Below are positions 1-5,312 of a stretch of DNA of 7,464 nucleotides, in pieces; position 1 is the stretch's first letter, and each line of letters opens with the position of its first letter. The notes beneath the pieces were generated by a model. The model searched no databases, was not told the DNA's origin, and was given only the letters and a program-made list of their open reading frames with translations. The translations under genes and the position numbers were made by a program. This DNA comes from Puniceicoccales bacterium. Its GTDB lineage: Bacteria; Verrucomicrobiota; Verrucomicrobiia; Opitutales; UBA953. Location: the NCBI GenBank assembly GCA_031289285.1, contig JAITPT010000124.1:1-7464 (forward strand), in the 5' to 3' direction.

Positions 1-96
1 CAATGGCACCGTAGCTTCACACAAAGCGCAATTGTCGGGTTGTTGGATAGAGTCAAGTGAAAAAAATGGCTGCCTTTTTATTCAATCCGCCGATTT
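1..96 (+). repeat. 96-bp direct repeat, copy 1
   Basis: This segment recurs at 206-301 with one substitution (G at 59 versus A at 264), an offset of 205 bp. The left boundary is uncertain because the window begins here. Its inner part, 52-78, is a 27-bp core starting GTCAAGTGAAAAAAATGGCT. The core also occurs at 257-283, 1597-1623 and 1731-1757, so this is one member of a dispersed family. No gene is supported inside it. Confidence 0.95.
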
Positions 97-133
97 GGTA
101 TGAAAAAAAACGAGAAACGCCGGAAGAAAGGCG

Positions 134-170
134 GTTTTGAAACCACGGATGAACACGAATTGGCACGAAT
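134..170 (+). repeat. CCACGGATGAACACGAAT-type intergenic repeat, copy A
   Basis: Contains AACCACGGATGAACACGAAT followed by TGGCACGAAT, so the end is a short imperfect tandem of (A/G)(G/A)CACGAAT units. It is inverted relative to copy B at 324-362, and the pair frames the second 96-bp repeat. From memory, repeats of this wording are dispersed between genes in Verrucomicrobiota and other environmental bacteria; their function is not known to me. Confidence 0.85.
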
Positions 171-183
171 GCGAAAGAGTGGC

Positions 184-205
184 TTCTCGCTATTTTGAGT
201 GAGAG
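184..205 (+). repeat. Short motif TCGCTATTTTGAGTG, shared with the foldback element
   Basis: TTCTCGCTATTTTGAGTGAGAG lies between repeat copy A and the second 96-bp repeat. A close relative, TTCCTCGCTATTTTGAGTGG, occurs at 1505-1524 in the same relative position inside the 1434-1959 element. This indicates that the two intergenic regions were assembled from the same modules. Confidence 0.7.
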
Positions 206-301
206 CAATGGCACCGTAGCTTCACACAAAGCGCAATTGTCGGGTTGTTGGATAGAGTCAAGTAAAAAAAATGGCTGCCTTTTTATTCAATCCGCCGATT
301 T
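206..301 (+). repeat. 96-bp direct repeat, copy 2
   Basis: 95 of 96 bases match positions 1-96. The match ends abruptly at 301/96, where the flanks diverge. Copy 2 sits between the inverted copies A (134-170) and B (324-362), whereas copy 1 lies outside that pair. Confidence 0.95.
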
Positions 302-323
302 ATTCAGCCGCCGCATTTTTTAC

Positions 324-362
324 ATTCGTGTCTATTCGTGTTCATCCGTGGTTTCAAACCCG
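324..362 (-). repeat. CCACGGATGAACACGAAT-type intergenic repeat, copy B (inverted)
   Basis: Read on the minus strand it gives CGGGTTTGAAACCACGGATG followed by AACACGAATAGACACGAAT. It pairs as an inverted repeat with copy A. The 57 bases from 363 to the lipoprotein stop codon at 420 show no clear terminator. Confidence 0.85.
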
Positions 363-419
363 TTTCCCCCGCCTTATTTCATTCCGGCTTTTTCCATCCC
401 TGTCGCCGCGCACTTGTTT

Positions 420-875
420 TTATTTCACCCAGTAGTCGAGGACGGTGACGGTCTTGATTTTGCCGCTGATGAGTTTGCCAAATGCCTTGTGCGCAGGATG
501 GACAAGGTAGGCGTCGCGGTCTTTTGCTGTGGCAAACTTGAGGACGAAGGCGTGAGTGTGCCCTTTTTGGAGCCTTTCGGGGCTGCAATCGGTGCCCCAC
601 TCAAAGGCTTTCACCTCCTTGATTTGGGCGGGCAAGGCAGCGAAGGCGTCCTCGACCTCTTTGACCTGCGCAGGCGTCAGGTTTTCGTTGAAACCAAAGA
701 AGACCACATGTCGTAGCACGGGTTGGGGCACGACGACAGCGGCGTTCGCGGTATTCGCGGAGACATCCTCGGGGCGGTCGGGCTGGGCCGTTTGGCAACC
801 AACGAGGGCGACGAGGGCGAATGAAGCGGCGCAGGTTTTTGCAGCGACGCAGAGTGTTGCGGAAAAGTTTTTCAT
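420..875 (-). CDS. Dabb (stress-responsive A/B barrel) domain lipoprotein
   Basis: The 151-residue product looks like an exported lipoprotein. A basic N-terminus (MKNF) is followed by a hydrophobic stretch at about residues 8-26, ending in a lipobox L-V-G-C with Cys27 as the likely lipidated residue. After an Ala/Asn-rich linker (28-50), residues 53-150 resemble a Dabb domain. It opens with the strand RHVVFFGF and shows the FEWGTDCSPE loop, the GHTHAFVLKF strand, the family-typical Y-x-x-H-P-x-H-x-x-F (residues 123-132), and a final TVLDYWV strand. Dabb proteins are small dimeric alpha/beta barrels. Some bind or cyclise small molecules, but many have no known activity, so no substrate can be given. 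The ATG at 875 is chosen because it directly precedes the signal peptide. No Shine-Dalgarno is visible. The gene is divergent from the 3D-domain gene, 80 bp apart. The domain assignment is firm; the function is open. Confidence 0.88.
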   Translation of the reverse strand: MKNFSATLCVAAKTCAASFALVALVGCQTAQPDRPEDVSANTANAAVVVPQPVLRHVVFFGFNENLTPAQVKEVEDAFAALPAQIKEVKAFEWGTDCSPERLQKGHTHAFVLKFATAKDRDAYLVHPAHKAFGKLISGKIKTVTVLDYWVK

Positions 876-955
876 AACGGGAACGAGCAGATACGAAGAC
901 GCAGGATTGTCAAGCGGGCGGTTTGTGGTTTAGTAATTGAAAGAAACAGGAAAAC
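876..955. promoter_or_regulatory. Divergent intergenic region with possible promoter elements
   Basis: This 80-bp gap separates two divergent genes. A perfect TTGACA lies on the minus strand at 913-908, but no good -10 follows at normal spacing (TATCTG comes only 14 bp later). The overlapping plus-strand TTGTCA (907-912) has only a weak AGTAAT (932-937) downstream. AGGAA at 948-952 may be a Shine-Dalgarno for the 3D gene, though only 3 bases from its ATG. The region must hold both promoters, but neither assignment is secure. Confidence 0.3.
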
Positions 956-1429
956 ATGAAACGCAAACGCCACATTTTTCTCCGTAAAGCCCTTCTTCGC
1001 GCCGCTCCGCCAGCAGCAGCATTGATGGTGGCGTTCGCGGCAGGATATTTTTTCCCGCACGACGCCAAACCGACGCGCACGATGACAGTCACCGCCTATT
1101 GCAACTGCGAGCGTTGCTGCGGTTGGCACCTCGACGAGGCGGGCGTCCCTGTGTTTTCCGGCGGTCCGCTCAAAGGCAAGCCCAAGGAAATCGGCATCAC
1201 CGCCTCGGGCAAACGCACGACGGCGGGCACTGTGGCGTCAAGCCCTACGGGTTTGCCGCTGGGGACGCTGCTCTACATCGAGGGCGAGGGCGTTTTCCGC
1301 GTGGAAGACAGGGGCGGCGGTTTGCAAAATGACCAACTCGATATGTGGTTTCCCACCCACGAAGAGGCTTTGCAATGGGGACGCCAAAAACGACGCGTGA
1401 CAGTGCTCGGAAATCAGAAAAACCAATAA
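956..1429 (+). CDS. Membrane-anchored 3D (Asp-Asp-Asp) domain protein
   Basis: The 157-residue product has a very basic start (MKRKRHIFLRK) and one hydrophobic segment at about residues 17-33, so it is anchored in the cytoplasmic membrane or exported. Residues 43-152 match the 3D-domain pattern. There is VTAYC at 45-49 with a Cys-rich motif YCNCERCC (48-55), ITASGKRTTAGTVASS at 81-96, GLPLGTLLYIEG (99-110), and the acidic cluster with Asp118, Asp126 and Asp129 in VEDRGG...NDQLDMWF. The 3D fold is shared with the catalytic domain of MltA lytic transglycosylase and with Rpf/YocH-type cell-wall enzymes. A role in peptidoglycan cleavage in the periplasm is therefore the best inference. No separate substrate-binding domain (LysM, G5) is present, so the protein is minimal. 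The four cysteines suggest a disulfide pair or metal site. The stop codon lies 5 bp before the foldback element. Confidence 0.88.
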   Translation: MKRKRHIFLRKALLRAAPPAAALMVAFAAGYFFPHDAKPTRTMTVTAYCNCERCCGWHLDEAGVPVFSGGPLKGKPKEIGITASGKRTTAGTVASSPTGLPLGTLLYIEGEGVFRVEDRGGGLQNDQLDMWFPTHEEALQWGRQKRRVTVLGNQKNQ

Positions 1430-1433
1430 AAAT

Positions 1434-1477
1434 ACGAGTTTGAAACCACGGATGAACACGAATAGGCACGAATAAAA
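1434..1477 (+). repeat. Left arm of 44-bp inverted repeat (CCACGGATG repeat, copy C)
   Basis: Carries AACCACGGATGAACACGAAT then AGGCACGAAT and an A-run. It is perfectly complementary to 1916-1959 and is the same family as copies A and B near the window start. It begins 5 bp after the stop codon of the 3D-domain gene. Confidence 0.92.
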
Positions 1478-1588
1478 AACAAAAAATAAATAAAACAGAA
1501 AAGGTTCCTCGCTATTTTGAGTGGGAGGTGAGAAAGAGACAGCCACATACAGGGCGGTGCGACAGCGAGCGTCCAATGCCGATAAGTC

Positions 1589-1629
1589 ATTTTGAAGTCA
1601 AGTGAAAAAAATGGCTGCCTTTTAATTCG
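1589..1629 (+). repeat. 41-bp direct repeat, copy 3 of the GTCAAGTGAAAAAAATGG family
   Basis: Identical to 1723-1763, at an offset of 134 bp. It contains the 27-bp core shared with the 96-bp repeats at the window start. Flanking sequence differs from those: a TTTTAATTCG end in place of TTTTTATTC, and ATTTTGAA before the core. Confidence 0.95.
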
Positions 1630-1663
1630 CCGGACGTGATTGCTGAGTTGATGGATAGTGACT

Positions 1664-1717
1664 GTGCGGACTCTGCTATAATCCTGCTGTGTGCAGTGCT
1701 GAGAGTCTAACGGGCAC
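1664..1717 (+). other. Nested palindrome with extended -10 motif
   Basis: Three inverted pairs nest around one centre: GTGC (1664-1667)/GCAC (1714-1717), GACTCT (1669-1674)/AGAGTC (1702-1707), and CTGC (1684-1687)/GCAG (1693-1696) with loop TGTGT. The strand also reads TGCTATAAT at 1674-1682, a full extended -10 motif (TGn-TATAAT), but with no -35 at normal spacing. It could be a structured RNA, a protein-binding site or a weak promoter. No tRNA T-loop signature is present. It lies exactly between the two 41-bp direct repeats. Confidence 0.4.
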
Positions 1718-1722
1718 AAGCT

Positions 1723-1763
1723 ATTTTGAAGTCAAGTGAAAAAAATGGCTGCCTTTTAATTCG
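1723..1763 (+). repeat. 41-bp direct repeat, copy 4 of the GTCAAGTGAAAAAAATGG family
   Basis: Exact duplicate of 1589-1629; with it, this copy brackets a 93-bp unique spacer. CTATTTTGA at its left edge matches the CTATTTTGA module at 192-200 and 1512-1520. Confidence 0.95.
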
Positions 1764-1827
1764 GGCATGGCAAATGGGCAAAATTCCTGTTGCGTTGTAA
1801 GTGCATGATTTTCTGCATATTATGATG

Positions 1828-1842
1828 TCGGGTGCTTCCCGA
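1828..1842. repeat. Small stem-loop TCGGG-TGCTT-CCCGA
   Basis: A 5-bp GC-rich perfect stem with a 5-base loop, inside the right half of the foldback element. No T-run follows on either strand, so it is not a convincing terminator. Confidence 0.35.
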
Positions 1843-1915
1843 GCCTCCCATATCCTCACCTCCCACTCAAAGCCCCCCCTCGCAAAGTAACGAGGAACCA
1901 GAAACCGCTCTTTTA

Positions 1916-1959
1916 TTTTATTCGTGCCTATTCGTGTTCATCCGTGGTTTCAAACTCGT
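1916..1959 (-). repeat. Right arm of 44-bp inverted repeat (copy D)
   Basis: Exact reverse complement of 1434-1477. The perfect match between arms 438 bp apart, within sequence that is otherwise diverged, suggests recent origin or active homogenisation. Confidence 0.92.
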
Positions 1960-1965
1960 TTCCCA

Positions 1966-2002
1966 TTCCTCCTCCCCCCCCCCCTCCCCTCCTTCCTTCC
2001 CT
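1966..2002 (+). repeat. 37-base polypyrimidine tract with an 11-C run
   Basis: Every base from 1966 to 2002 is C or T, including 11 consecutive C at 1974-1984. It lies between the foldback element and the 3' end of the minus-strand operon. A C-run of this length is prone to slippage and sequencing error, and oligopyrimidine tracts can adopt unusual DNA structure. Confidence 0.9.
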
Positions 2003-2029
2003 GCCAGCTGTCGTTTTGGGGATTATTTT

Positions 2030-3244
2030 TCAAAACCATGCTTTTGCGGCGGAGCGCATGGCTTTTTCAATGATTGCGAAGTCTTCAGCGGTGTGGGCGG
2101 CAGAAATTGCGGTGCGCACTAAATCTTTTCCCGGCGGGACGGCGGGAGCGATAGACATCACTGCGAAAACACCCTCGTCCAAAAGTTTTTTCCAGAAAAA
2201 ATAAGCACGTTCCTTGTCACCGCGCACAATCGGAACGGCAGGCGTTTCGCTACCCCAGATGTCGAGACCGAGGCTTGTCAGGAGGTCACGGTAGTAGCGC
2301 GTGTTTTCCCAGAGCCGCGCCAAATGTTCCGGTTCGTTTTGGAGCACATCAAGTGCGGCGAGGGCACAGGCGGCCTGCGCAGGTGCGAGCGCGGCGGAAA
2401 AAATCGTCTGCTTCGAGTGCGTTCGCAGATACTCGACCGCCGCCCGCGAGCCAGCGACAAAACCGCCCGTGCTCGAAAGCGACTTCGAGAGACTCCCGCA
2501 AATGATGTCCACCTTATCCGTCGCCCCAAAATGCGAAACCGTGCCACGTCCGCCCTCGCCCAACACGCCGAAGCCGTGAGCGTCGTCCATCACCAAAAAA
2601 CAATTTTTTCCTGCGCAGACCTTGAGTATCTCTGGCAGCGGCGCGATGTGCCCCTCCATCGAATACACCCCCTCAAAAACCACGATTTTCGGGCGTTCGA
2701 CAGGCTCGTCGCCGAGTATCTCGGCGAGTGCGCGTGCGTTGTTGTGCGGAAATCGCTCCAGTTCGGCGCAGGTTAGACCGATACCCGCGATAAGCGAGGA
2801 GTGGCAATTTTTGTCGGCCAACACGAGGTCGTCTTTCTCTGCAAACGCCTGCACCGCCGACATGCAACTGAGGTAACCCGCCGCGCTCACATGGCATGCC
2901 TCTTTGCCCAAAAACGCGGCCAGACGCTCCTCGAGTTCCGTGTGGTAAGCGCGGCTGCCGTTGGAAAGACGTGCGCCAGTCGTGCCTGCGCCCCAAGTGT
3001 CGAGCGCGTGTTTGCCGGCGGCGACAACCTTCGGGTGCCGCGTAAGCCCCAAGTAATCATTGCTTGCAAGCATCACCAATTCGCGTCCGCCGAGCGAGAC
3101 ACGTGTGCCTCTTTGCGACTCAAACGTGTTGTAATAGACTCCGTATTTTTGGCGAAGGAGCGTCGGCGCATCTGCGGCGCAACGTTGCGTGATACTATTG
3201 GGCACGGGCGCGATGTCTCCCCCCCTCAAAAACGGAATGTTCAT
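2030..3244 (-). CDS. PLP-dependent alpha-oxoamine synthase, serine palmitoyltransferase-like
   Basis: The 404-residue product is a full-length fold-type I pyridoxal-phosphate enzyme of the alpha-oxoamine synthase group (serine palmitoyltransferase, BioF, KBL, ALAS). This group condenses an amino acid with an acyl-CoA or acyl-ACP and releases CO2. Visible landmarks are the N-terminal LASNDYLGL (59-67), the glycine-rich GAGTTGARLSNGS (85-97), and His148 in DKNCHSS, which should stack on the cofactor. Asp220 in VMDDAHGFGVLG should bind the pyridine nitrogen, His223 follows, and Lys254 in GSLSKSLSSTGGFVAG is the Schiff-base lysine. The SLSKSLSSTGGF wording and a HFGATDKVDII segment resemble serine palmitoyltransferases more than BioF or KBL. 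Synthesis of a sphingoid-type base is therefore a reasonable inference, but BioF-like activity is not excluded. The start ATG overlaps the rlmN stop in ATGA, implying coupled translation. It is the last gene of the operon. Confidence 0.88.
   Translation of the reverse strand: MNIPFLRGGDIAPVPNSITQRCAADAPTLLRQKYGVYYNTFESQRGTRVSLGGRELVMLASNDYLGLTRHPKVVAAGKHALDTWGAGTTGARLSNGSRAYHTELEERLAAFLGKEACHVSAAGYLSCMSAVQAFAEKDDLVLADKNCHSSLIAGIGLTCAELERFPHNNARALAEILGDEPVERPKIVVFEGVYSMEGHIAPLPEILKVCAGKNCFLVMDDAHGFGVLGEGGRGTVSHFGATDKVDIICGSLSKSLSSTGGFVAGSRAAVEYLRTHSKQTIFSAALAPAQAACALAALDVLQNEPEHLARLWENTRYYRDLLTSLGLDIWGSETPAVPIVRGDKERAYFFWKKLLDEGVFAVMSIAPAVPPGKDLVRTAISAAHTAEDFAIIEKAMRSAAKAWF
2032..2065 (-). terminator. 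Possible terminator stem-loop overlapping the operon's last codons
   Basis: On the minus strand AAAGCCATGC (2065-2056) pairs with GCATGGTTTT (2041-2032) as a 10-bp stem with one G-T pair, around a 14-base loop. The 3' arm ends in TTTT within the final codons and reaches the first two bases of the TGA stop. The T-run is short and the stem is partly coding, so this is only a candidate for the end of the operon transcript. Confidence 0.3.
3241..3244 (-). other. ATGA overlap, rlmN stop / oxoamine synthase start
   Basis: The minus strand reads ATGA from 3244 to 3241: ATG opens the downstream gene and TGA closes rlmN. Such overlaps normally allow ribosome termination-reinitiation, which fits the lack of a separate Shine-Dalgarno. 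Confidence 0.9.
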
Positions 3245-4533
3245 TGGGCGCGAAGTGAGTGGTTTTCCGGCGGAGGCGACAAGTGTGTTTTTTGTGTCAT
3301 GCCGTCAGACCGCCGGACATGCGACCCACCGTTTGCGTCGGGAAACCATTCGTCATCTACGCGATGGCCCACGGCATCCGCACTCGGTTGGGCGGTGCGT
3401 TCGGTGCGTTCGGCGCGTTCTTTTTGGAGGCGCAGTTGGCCGCAGGCGGCTTCGATGTCGTGGCCCTTTTCGCGGCGCAGAGTCACAGAAATCCCACGCG
3501 CTTTTAATTCGCGCTCAAACCACTGCTGGCGCGTCACCGAAGGACGGCGCCAGTCCAGCCCCTCCACTTTGTTGTAAGGTATCAGATTTACGTGGGCATG
3601 GAGACTCCGTGCGATGTCCGCCAACGCCCGCATTTGCTCCGCAGTGTCGTTGAAACTCTCTATTAAGATGAACTCCAGCGTGAGCATACGCCCGTGTTTT
3701 GCGGCAAACGTTTTGCAGGCGGGCAAGAGGATTTCGAGAGGCCAGCGACGGTTGACGGGCATGATTTTGTCGCGCACCGCATTGGTCGCACCGTGCAAAC
3801 TGACGGCGAGACGCACACCAAGCTGCTCGTCCGCTAAGGCGAGGATTTTTGGCGCTACACCCGATGTCGAAACCGTAATTCGCCTCGCACCAAAACCCAG
3901 TGCCCACGGTGCGTTGATGAGACGCAGGGCGGCCAGCAAGTTGTCGTAGTTATCCATCGGCTCGCCCATGCCCATCACGACGATGTTGTCTATGGCGGCG
4001 GGTTCACGCCGCGCCGCGCCAGCGTCGTCGCCACCGTTACCGCTGTCGCCGCCGTTGTCCGCTGTCCGTCTGGCGGCCATGAGTTGTCCGACGATTTCGC
4101 CAGCGGAGAGGTTGCGCCGCAATCCCTCCAGACCCGACGCGCAAAACTTGCAGCCGTAGGCGCAGCCGACTTGGGTCGAGATGCAAATGGTGGTGCGCAG
4201 GCGTCCGTCCGGCGCGTTGTCTTGCGGGGCGCGGATGACGACAGTCTCGATGAGCGAGCCGTCGCGGAGGCGTTGGAGGAGCTTCTGGGTGACATCGCCG
4301 GAGAGACGTCCAGCGAGGGGCGCGTTAGGGGCAAAGTCGAACTCGCGGTCGAGCCATTCGCGCAGCGCGGCGGGCAGGTTCGTCATGGTGGCGGGCGAGA
4401 TGGCGTTCCTCTGGTAAATCCAGCCGAGGATTTGCGCGGCGCGGAAGGGCGCGTGTCCCGCAGCCGCGAGACGCGCTTTGAGCGTGTCGGGCGTCTCCGC
4501 GAAGATGGGCGGTTTTTCTGGCGTGAAAGTCAT
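3241..4533 (-). CDS. rlmN: Dual-specificity 23S rRNA/tRNA (adenine C2) methyltransferase RlmN
   Basis: The 430-residue product is a radical-SAM methyltransferase that in known cases methylates C2 of A2503 in 23S rRNA and A37 of some tRNAs, improving translational accuracy. Residues 14-100 form the N-terminal accessory domain (QILGWIYQRN). The [4Fe-4S] motif CxxxCxxC is Cys124, Cys128 and Cys131 in QVGCAYGCKFC. GMGEPMDNYDN (188-198) is the SAM-binding segment, followed by TVSTSGV (220-226) and LAVSLHGA (242-249). The paired catalytic cysteines appear as Cys364 in EAACGQL and Cys117 just upstream of the cluster. The ATG at 4533 is chosen because it gives the family N-terminus and forms ATGA with the upstream stop; an open frame to 4794 is only overlap with hisN. 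Two oddities are a Gly/Asp-rich insertion at about 156-180 and an unusual 60-residue tail after CGQLRLQ. Confidence 0.95.
   Translation of the reverse strand: MTFTPEKPPIFAETPDTLKARLAAAGHAPFRAAQILGWIYQRNAISPATMTNLPAALREWLDREFDFAPNAPLAGRLSGDVTQKLLQRLRDGSLIETVVIRAPQDNAPDGRLRTTICISTQVGCAYGCKFCASGLEGLRRNLSAGEIVGQLMAARRTADNGGDSGNGGDDAGAARREPAAIDNIVVMGMGEPMDNYDNLLAALRLINAPWALGFGARRITVSTSGVAPKILALADEQLGVRLAVSLHGATNAVRDKIMPVNRRWPLEILLPACKTFAAKHGRMLTLEFILIESFNDTAEQMRALADIARSLHAHVNLIPYNKVEGLDWRRPSVTRQQWFERELKARGISVTLRREKGHDIEAACGQLRLQKERAERTERTAQPSADAVGHRVDDEWFPDANGGSHVRRSDGMTQKTHLSPPPENHSLRAQ
3393..3419. repeat. Three tandem 9-bp units in the rlmN tail
   Basis: CGGTGCGTT, CGGTGCGTT and CGGCGCGTT follow each other without spacing. 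In the rlmN frame (minus strand) they encode the repetitive ERAERTERT segment at the beginning of the C-terminal extension. This suggests the tail grew by local tandem duplication and slippage. Confidence 0.85.
4530..4533 (-). other. ATGA overlap, hisN-like stop / rlmN start
   Basis: ATGA from 4533 to 4530 on the minus strand joins the phosphatase stop and the rlmN start. This is the second such junction in the three-gene operon and supports the chosen rlmN start. Confidence 0.9.
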
Positions 4534-5312
4534 GGCAGGTTGAGCACGGCGAGCGTCTGTTCGTGGAGCCACGGATTTGCGGCGATGATGTTGCGGCTGG
4601 CGAGGGCGTCGCCGCCTTTCCAATCGGAGACCGCTGCGCCCGCGCCCTTCAAAATCGGCAGCAGCGGCGCGATGTCCCAGAGGTTGAGCACGGGGTCGGC
4701 CATGATGTCGCCCAAGCCTGCTGCCACCATCATGTGCCCGTAGCAATCGCCCCAGGTGCGGAACAGCCCCGCCTTCTCGACGAGCCGCCGCCACGCGGTT
4801 TCGTTCTGATACTTGGCGATGTTTTTCACGTCGGTTGTCAACAGCAGCGCGTCGGCAAGCTCGCGTTTTGCGGAGACTTTTGCGGGGCGTCCGTTGTAGA
4901 GCGTAAGCTGCCCGTCGCCGACGACTCGCTGTCGCGTCACGGGTTGCTCGATGACGCCCAGCAGCGGTTTCCCCTCGTGGAGCAGCCCGAAGAGCAGCCC
5001 GTAGAGAGGCACTCGCGGGATGAAAGATTTCGTGCCGTCAACGGGGTCGAGTATCCAGACAAACTCTGCGTCGGGGCGGTCTTCGCCAAACTCTTCGCCG
5101 ATGACTCCGTGTTGCGGGTAACGCTCGGCTATCCAGCGGCGCAGCTGGCGTTCGCACTCTTTGTCGGCGACGGTCACGGGCGAGCCGTCGGGTTTTATCT
5201 CGATTTCCGTTTCCTCGCGGGCGTGGTGTTCGCGCAGTAGCTCGCTGGCGCGGTCGGCGAGGGAGTTCGCGAAGTCGCGCAGCTCGGCGCGTAGTTTATC
5301 GGAAAAAGGCAT
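4530..5312 (-). CDS. hisN: Histidinol-phosphatase, inositol monophosphatase family (HisN type)
   Basis: The 260-residue product has all signatures of the Mg-dependent inositol-monophosphatase family. Glu73/Glu74 sit in VIGEEFG, the metal-binding WILDPVDGTKSF has Asp89 and Asp92 (residues 87-97), and the C-terminal LWDIAPL has Asp213. The surrounding wording, namely DGSPVTVADKECE (42-54), GVIEQPVTRQRVVG (119-132), GDCYGHMMVAAGLGDIMADP (188-207) and a late VSDWKGG, matches the HisN-type histidinol-phosphatase branch. In that case it would perform the penultimate histidine step, histidinol phosphate to histidinol, in the cytoplasm. A broader sugar-phosphate or inositol phosphatase role cannot be excluded. 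The start is the ATG at 5312. A TTG 72 bp upstream stays in frame but would add a proline-run leader (AFLLPPPPPP) not expected of the family. No Shine-Dalgarno is seen. It is the first gene of the hisN-rlmN-oxoamine synthase operon. No other his genes are in the window. Confidence 0.85.
   Translation of the reverse strand: MPFSDKLRAELRDFANSLADRASELLREHHAREETEIEIKPDGSPVTVADKECERQLRRWIAERYPQHGVIGEEFGEDRPDAEFVWILDPVDGTKSFIPRVPLYGLLFGLLHEGKPLLGVIEQPVTRQRVVGDGQLTLYNGRPAKVSAKRELADALLLTTDVKNIAKYQNETAWRRLVEKAGLFRTWGDCYGHMMVAAGLGDIMADPVLNLWDIAPLLPILKGAGAAVSDWKGGDALASRNIIAANPWLHEQTLAVLNLP

Larger units (their letters stand above)
1434..1959. mobile_element. Foldback (MITE-like) repeat element with 44-bp inverted arms
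   Basis: The arms 1434-1477 and 1916-1959 are perfect reverse complements over 44 bp. Further in, GGTTCCTCG (1503-1511) is inverted at 1891-1899, and TTTGAGTGGGAGGTGAG (1516-1532) at 1855-1871. The inverted symmetry therefore extends about 100 bp from each end, although the right side carries extra bases. The centre holds two 41-bp direct repeats and a nested palindrome. It has no credible coding capacity and fills most of the 600 bp between two convergent genes. No target-site duplication is evident, and no transposase is present in the window. It could be a non-autonomous mobile element or an immobile structured intergenic repeat. Confidence 0.6.

Noticed and set aside
66..140. Small frame starting MAAFLFNPPI in repeat copy 1, with a longer version at 271-435 in copy 2
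   Set aside because: The ATG is shared, but the frames diverge after the repeat, and copies 3 and 4 stop after four codons. Repeat-derived noise.
195..716. Open frame of 173 codons on the plus strand
   Set aside because: It starts inside the 96-bp repeat and runs antisense through the Dabb lipoprotein; no domain or membrane logic.
1414..1719. Minus-strand frame of 101 codons in the foldback element
   Set aside because: Built from translated repeat sequence, including the CCACGGATG arm; no start signal or recognisable domain.
1660..1722. tRNA-like fold around the nested palindrome
   Set aside because: No T-loop GTTCRA, no proper acceptor pairing and no D-arm; a simple nested hairpin explains it.
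52..1757. TTGACT in the repeat core as outward minus-strand promoters
   Set aside because: No -10 at 16-18 bp in any of the four contexts, since the flanks differ.
1..1763. CRISPR array from the repeated cores
   Set aside because: Only four copies, irregular spacing of 205, 1340 and 134 bp, and no cas genes.
4534..4794. N-terminal extension of rlmN by 87 residues
   Set aside because: It lies within hisN in another frame, is not RlmN-like, and the ATGA junction gives a better start.
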